A stretch of DNA of 64,000 nucleotides from JBMOKT01 sp049323895 (GTDB lineage Bacteria; Bacillota; Peptococcia; Peptococcales; BICA1-8). The stretch covers positions 62,001 through 126,000 of the forward strand of contig JBMOKT010000002.1 in the NCBI GenBank assembly GCA_049323895.1. The letters are read 5' to 3'. Each line of letters opens with the position of its first letter. Position 1 is the first letter of the stretch. Made by a program: the position numbers and the translations under genes. A model generated the notes under the pieces. That model worked only from the letters and a program-made list of their open reading frames with translations, made no database searches and was not told the DNA's origin. Below, in pieces: positions 61,130-64,000 of the stretch.

Positions 61130-61414
61130 AGAATAAAGACTGTGAGAGGGATCAGTAAGCTGGAGTATTTTACAGAGAACTGCCGGTTGGTGCAAGGCAG
61201 TAGATATTAAGGCTGAAACTCACCCTGGAGTTGCCAACCGAAATCCTAAGGGAAAGTAGATTTGGACGGAATGCCTACCGTGAAAAAGGATAGGGTATGT
61301 TAGTGCCCGAAAGAGGTGGATATGAAGGCAGCTTTTTTGTCTTTGTGTCAATTAGAGTGGTACCGCGGAAGTGTAACCTTCCGTCTCTATTTTAGAGACG
61401 GAAGGTTTTTTATT
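61130..61414 (+). ncRNA. Leucine T-box riboswitch ahead of leuA
   Basis: Stem I contains AGAGAACTGCCGGTTGG and the specifier CTC (Leu) in GGCTGAAACTCACCCTGG. The T-box sequence AGAGTGGTACCGCGGAAG (from about 61354) forms the antiterminator. The terminator AACCTTCCGTCTC, loop, GAGACGGAAGGTTTTTTATTT covers 61375-61414. Uncharged tRNA-Leu would permit leuA expression. The rest of the 410-bp spacer carries no gene. Confidence 0.92.
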
Positions 61415-61443
61415 TGGGATTTGTAAAAAAAGGAGGACGAAAA

Positions 61444-62985
61444 ATGCAAAATATTTTTATTTTTGATACCACATTAAGAGACGGTGAGCAATCACCAGGA
61501 GTTAGCCTTAATGTTAAAGAGAAGATTGCTATTGCAAAACAGCTTGCAAAGTTAGGCGTAGATTGCGTTGAAGCGGGCTTTCCCATAGCTTCGCCCGGTG
61601 ATTTTGAGGCTGTCAAGGCAGTTGCCCAATCGGTGGAAGGACCTATCATAGCAGGTTTGGCCAGAACAAATGAAGCTGATATCAAGCGGGCCTGGGAAGC
61701 GCTAAAGGATGCTAAAAGACCAAGAATCCATACTTTTATTGCTACTTCGCCTATTCATATGAAGCATAAGCTGAAGAAAACTCCCGATGAGGTCCTTAAA
61801 AGTGCTGTTGAAGCAGTACAGATGGCCAAGGTATTTACAGATGACGTCGAATTTTCCGCGGAAGATGCCTTCCGCAGCGAGTTGAGTTTTCTCTGTGAAT
61901 TGTTTGAAGCAGTAATCAAGGCAGGGGCTAAAACGGTGAATGTTCCTGACACAGTAGGCTATGCTACCCCTTGGGAATTTGGTGAGTTTATCAAAGCTAT
62001 CAAGGATAGGGTGCCTAATATAAATCAAGCTGCCATTAGTGTCCACTGTCATAATGATTTGGGAATGGCTGTTGCCAATTCTCTTGCCGCTATTAAAAAT
62101 GGTGCAACCCAGGCAGAAGTAGCCGTCAACGGCATAGGGGAAAGGGCTGGAAATGCCTCCTTAGAAGAACTGGTAATGGCATTATATACCCGTCGGGCCT
62201 TTCTAAATGCAGACACCAATATCAACAAGGAAGAGATTTACAGAACCAGCAAATTAGTCAGTACTCTGACGGGAATGGTTATTCAACCTAATAAAGCTGT
62301 TGTGGGCAAGAATGCTTTTATTCATGAATCGGGCATACACCAGGATGGAGTTATCAAGGAACGAGAAACATATGAAATTATGAATCCTGCTATGATTGGT
62401 ATAACAGGGACTAACATTTATCTGGGTAAACATTCTGGGCGCCATGCTTTTAAGCTGCACCTGCAAAACCTGGGCTATGATTTAGAGGGAGAAATACTGA
62501 ACAAGACCTTTGAAAAATTTAAGGAGTTGTGCGACCGCAAGAAAAATGTTCTGGATGAGGATATTATTGCCCTTATTGATACCGAAGCATTGAAAGGGCC
62601 TGAGACATACCAGTTCTCCTATATCAACGTATCTTCCGGCACCAATATTGTCTCTACAGCAACCATCGGGGTTATTGTTAACGGCAAGCTGGAGGAAAGG
62701 GCGAGTATTGGCAAAGGACCTGTTGAAGCCACATATGCCGCCATAAACAGCATAGTTGATCAGGAGTTTATCTTGGAAGACTACTCTATTAGTTCAGTAA
62801 CTTCAGGGCGGGATGCTCAGGGTGAAGTCGTGGTCAGGGTGGGCTACCAGGATAGGTCCTTTACCGGCCGCGGAATAAGTGTGGATGTAATCGAATCCAG
62901 TGCCAGAGCCTATTTGAATGCAATCAACAGGGCTATTAATATGACCAAAATTTATGAAGAGAGCAATAAAGCAGAGGGGATGTGA
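61444..62985 (+). CDS. leuA: 2-isopropylmalate synthase
   Basis: Condenses acetyl-CoA with 2-ketoisovalerate, the first leucine-specific step. The 513-residue protein has the TIM-barrel signature [16 protein letters not shown], the metal motif [16 protein letters not shown], and [18 protein letters not shown]. The C-terminal allosteric domain (about 390-513; [18 protein letters not shown]) supports leucine feedback inhibition. ATG 61444 follows AAGGAGG. It is controlled by the T-box just upstream. Confidence 0.97.
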   Translation: MQNIFIFDTTLRDGEQSPGVSLNVKEKIAIAKQLAKLGVDCVEAGFPIASPGDFEAVKAVAQSVEGPIIAGLARTNEADIKRAWEALKDAKRPRIHTFIATSPIHMKHKLKKTPDEVLKSAVEAVQMAKVFTDDVEFSAEDAFRSELSFLCELFEAVIKAGAKTVNVPDTVGYATPWEFGEFIKAIKDRVPNINQAAISVHCHNDLGMAVANSLAAIKNGATQAEVAVNGIGERAGNASLEELVMALYTRRAFLNADTNINKEEIYRTSKLVSTLTGMVIQPNKAVVGKNAFIHESGIHQDGVIKERETYEIMNPAMIGITGTNIYLGKHSGRHAFKLHLQNLGYDLEGEILNKTFEKFKELCDRKKNVLDEDIIALIDTEALKGPETYQFSYINVSSGTNIVSTATIGVIVNGKLEERASIGKGPVEATYAAINSIVDQEFILEDYSISSVTSGRDAQGEVVVRVGYQDRSFTGRGISVDVIESSARAYLNAINRAINMTKIYEESNKAEGM

Positions 62986-62990
62986 AGATA

Positions 62991-64000
62991 ATGGGGATGA
63001 CAATAACTGAAAAAATACTTGCTGCCCATGCCGGTATGGAGAAGGTGAGGGCGGGGGAACTAATTAATGCCAAGGTAGATGTGGTACTTAGTAATGATAT
63101 TACGGGGCCGGTAGCCATTACCGAATTTAACAAACTGGGCGCTAAAAAAGTCTTCGACCGCCATAAAGTTGTGATGATTCCAGACCATTTTTCTCCAGCC
63201 AAGGATATCAAATCCGCTGAACAATGTAAGGCAATCAGGGATTTTGCCAGGGAACAGGAGCTTACCCATTATTATGAGGTTGGGAAAATGGGTATAGAAC
63301 ACTGCCTGCTTCCCGAGTTGGGGATTGTAGCGCCCGGGGATTTAGTTATCGGCGCTGATTCCCACACTTGCACCTATGGTGCATTAGGGGCCTTTGCTAC
63401 AGGGGTAGGGAGCACCGATGTGGCCGCTGCCATGGCTACTGGAGAAGTATGGCTGAGAGTTCCTGAATCCATCAAAGTAACCTTGAAAGGCAAGCCAAGT
63501 AGTCCTTGGGTTGTGGGAAAAGACGTAATTTTAGCCTTAATTGGTAAAATTGGAGTCGATGGCGCCCGCTATGAAGCTTTAGAGTTTACCGGCGACGGTT
63601 TAGAGCATTTATCAATGGACAGCAGATTTAGTATTGCGAATATGGCTATTGAAGCAGGAGCTAAAAATGGAATAATGGCTTATGATGAGGCAACCAGAGA
63701 CTATGTACGGGGGCGGGTAAACAAACCTTTTATGTATTACCAAAGTGACCCTGATGCCAGCTACAAAAGGGAAATAATAATTGATTTAGCAACATTAAAA
63801 CCTCAGGTCGCATTTCCCCATCTGCCTTCCAATACCAAGGCAATAGACATGGTTAGTGATGTAAGTATTGACCAGGTAGTAATAGGTTCATGTACCAATG
63901 GGCGATTAGAAGACATGCGTACTGCTGCCAATATTTTAAAAGGCAAAAAGGTTCATCCATATTTGCGATTAATAGTAATTCCGGGAACGCAGGCAATTTA
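62991..64000 (+). CDS. leuC: 3-isopropylmalate dehydratase large subunit, truncated by the window edge
   Basis: The frame is open from ATG 62991 to the end of the window (336 codons) and therefore has no stop here. It opens [22 protein letters not shown] and contains [20 protein letters not shown] and [15 protein letters not shown], which carry cysteines of the [4Fe-4S] cluster. The compact layout fits the roughly 420-residue HacA/LeuC class common in Clostridia and archaea. It starts five bases after the leuA stop. A second possible start is ATG 62997. leuD would be expected next, outside the window. Confidence 0.95.
   Translation, partial: MGMTITEKILAAHAGMEKVRAGELINAKVDVVLSNDITGPVAITEFNKLGAKKVFDRHKVVMIPDHFSPAKDIKSAEQCKAIRDFAREQELTHYYEVGKMGIEHCLLPELGIVAPGDLVIGADSHTCTYGALGAFATGVGSTDVAAAMATGEVWLRVPESIKVTLKGKPSSPWVVGKDVILALIGKIGVDGARYEALEFTGDGLEHLSMDSRFSIANMAIEAGAKNGIMAYDEATRDYVRGRVNKPFMYYQSDPDASYKREIIIDLATLKPQVAFPHLPSNTKAIDMVSDVSIDQVVIGSCTNGRLEDMRTAANILKGKKVHPYLRLIVIPGTQAI

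Noticed and set aside
1..64000. tRNA or rRNA genes
   Set aside because: I looked in the spacers for tRNA-like cloverleafs with GTTCGANNC and CCA ends and for rRNA motifs and saw none. A tRNAscan run would be decisive.

Overview
The window looks like a chromosomal piece of a low-GC, anaerobic, Gram-positive-type bacterium, most likely class Clostridia (Peptococcaceae-like). The grounds are strong AGGAGG ribosome binding sites, T-box leaders (tyrS, leuA), a ykkC-type leader before ilvB, single-membrane lipoproteins, rubrerythrin, an AmmeMemoRadiSam pair, and TRAP and TTT carboxylate transporters. No rRNA, tRNA, CRISPR array, transposase or prophage was recognised. A run of 100 N at 7434-7533 is flanked by two identical 127-bp copies. 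That pattern fits a k=127 short-read assembly in which argJ was wrongly split.

Layout. 0.7-4.9 kb: an AmmeMemoRadiSam gene pair, a solitary CheW and an HD-GYP phosphodiesterase. 5.2-21 kb: a complete arginine block (argC, argJ, argB, argD, carA, carB, argF, argG, argH), interrupted by a Nudix hydrolase and an M20 amidohydrolase. argC and argF have near-identical promoters, each overlaid by two ARG boxes at the same spacing. 21-25.8 kb: an energy-coupling nickel/cobalt importer (lipoprotein, NikL-like, CbiM, CbiQ, CbiO) behind a candidate attenuator, then a lipoprotein. 26-34.3 kb, minus strand: a five-gene oligopeptide ABC transporter and a lipoprotein/histidine kinase/response regulator operon. 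34.4-37.5 kb: two half-size TauE/SafE proteins, a ZIP transporter, a divergent MarR regulator and a holin-like protein. 37.7-44.8 kb: typA, tyrS with a T-box, a pair of stalk-domain proteins (one papain-like), and rubrerythrin. 45.0 kb: an unlisted 35-residue peptide gene with its own terminator. 45.3-55.2 kb, minus strand: a hydroxy- or sulfo-carboxylate catabolic island with a TctABC transporter, a FadR-type regulator, a TRAP transporter, an Ldh-family dehydrogenase and a two-subunit UxaA/SuyAB-type lyase. 55.3-64 kb: branched-chain amino acid genes ilvB-ilvN-ilvC-ilvB2-leuA-leuC, with leuC running off the end.

The genes work together in two main themes. One is biosynthesis of arginine, valine, isoleucine and leucine, under ArgR-type, T-box and probably ppGpp/ykkC-type control. 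The other is uptake and breakdown of peptides and organic acids, which suits a fermentative or syntrophic anaerobe.

The most unusual feature is between the genes. The intergenic spaces carry many short arrays of 7-bp (also 8- and 9-bp) words. The commonest, CTAGCCACT-type, reads in one sense ahead of genes and in the complementary sense behind them, on both DNA strands. One heptamer array sits inside a loop of the ilvB leader RNA, and another array supplies the last codons of carB. A second regularity is a strong non-terminator hairpin 5-12 bp after the stop codon of all three solute-binding-protein genes.
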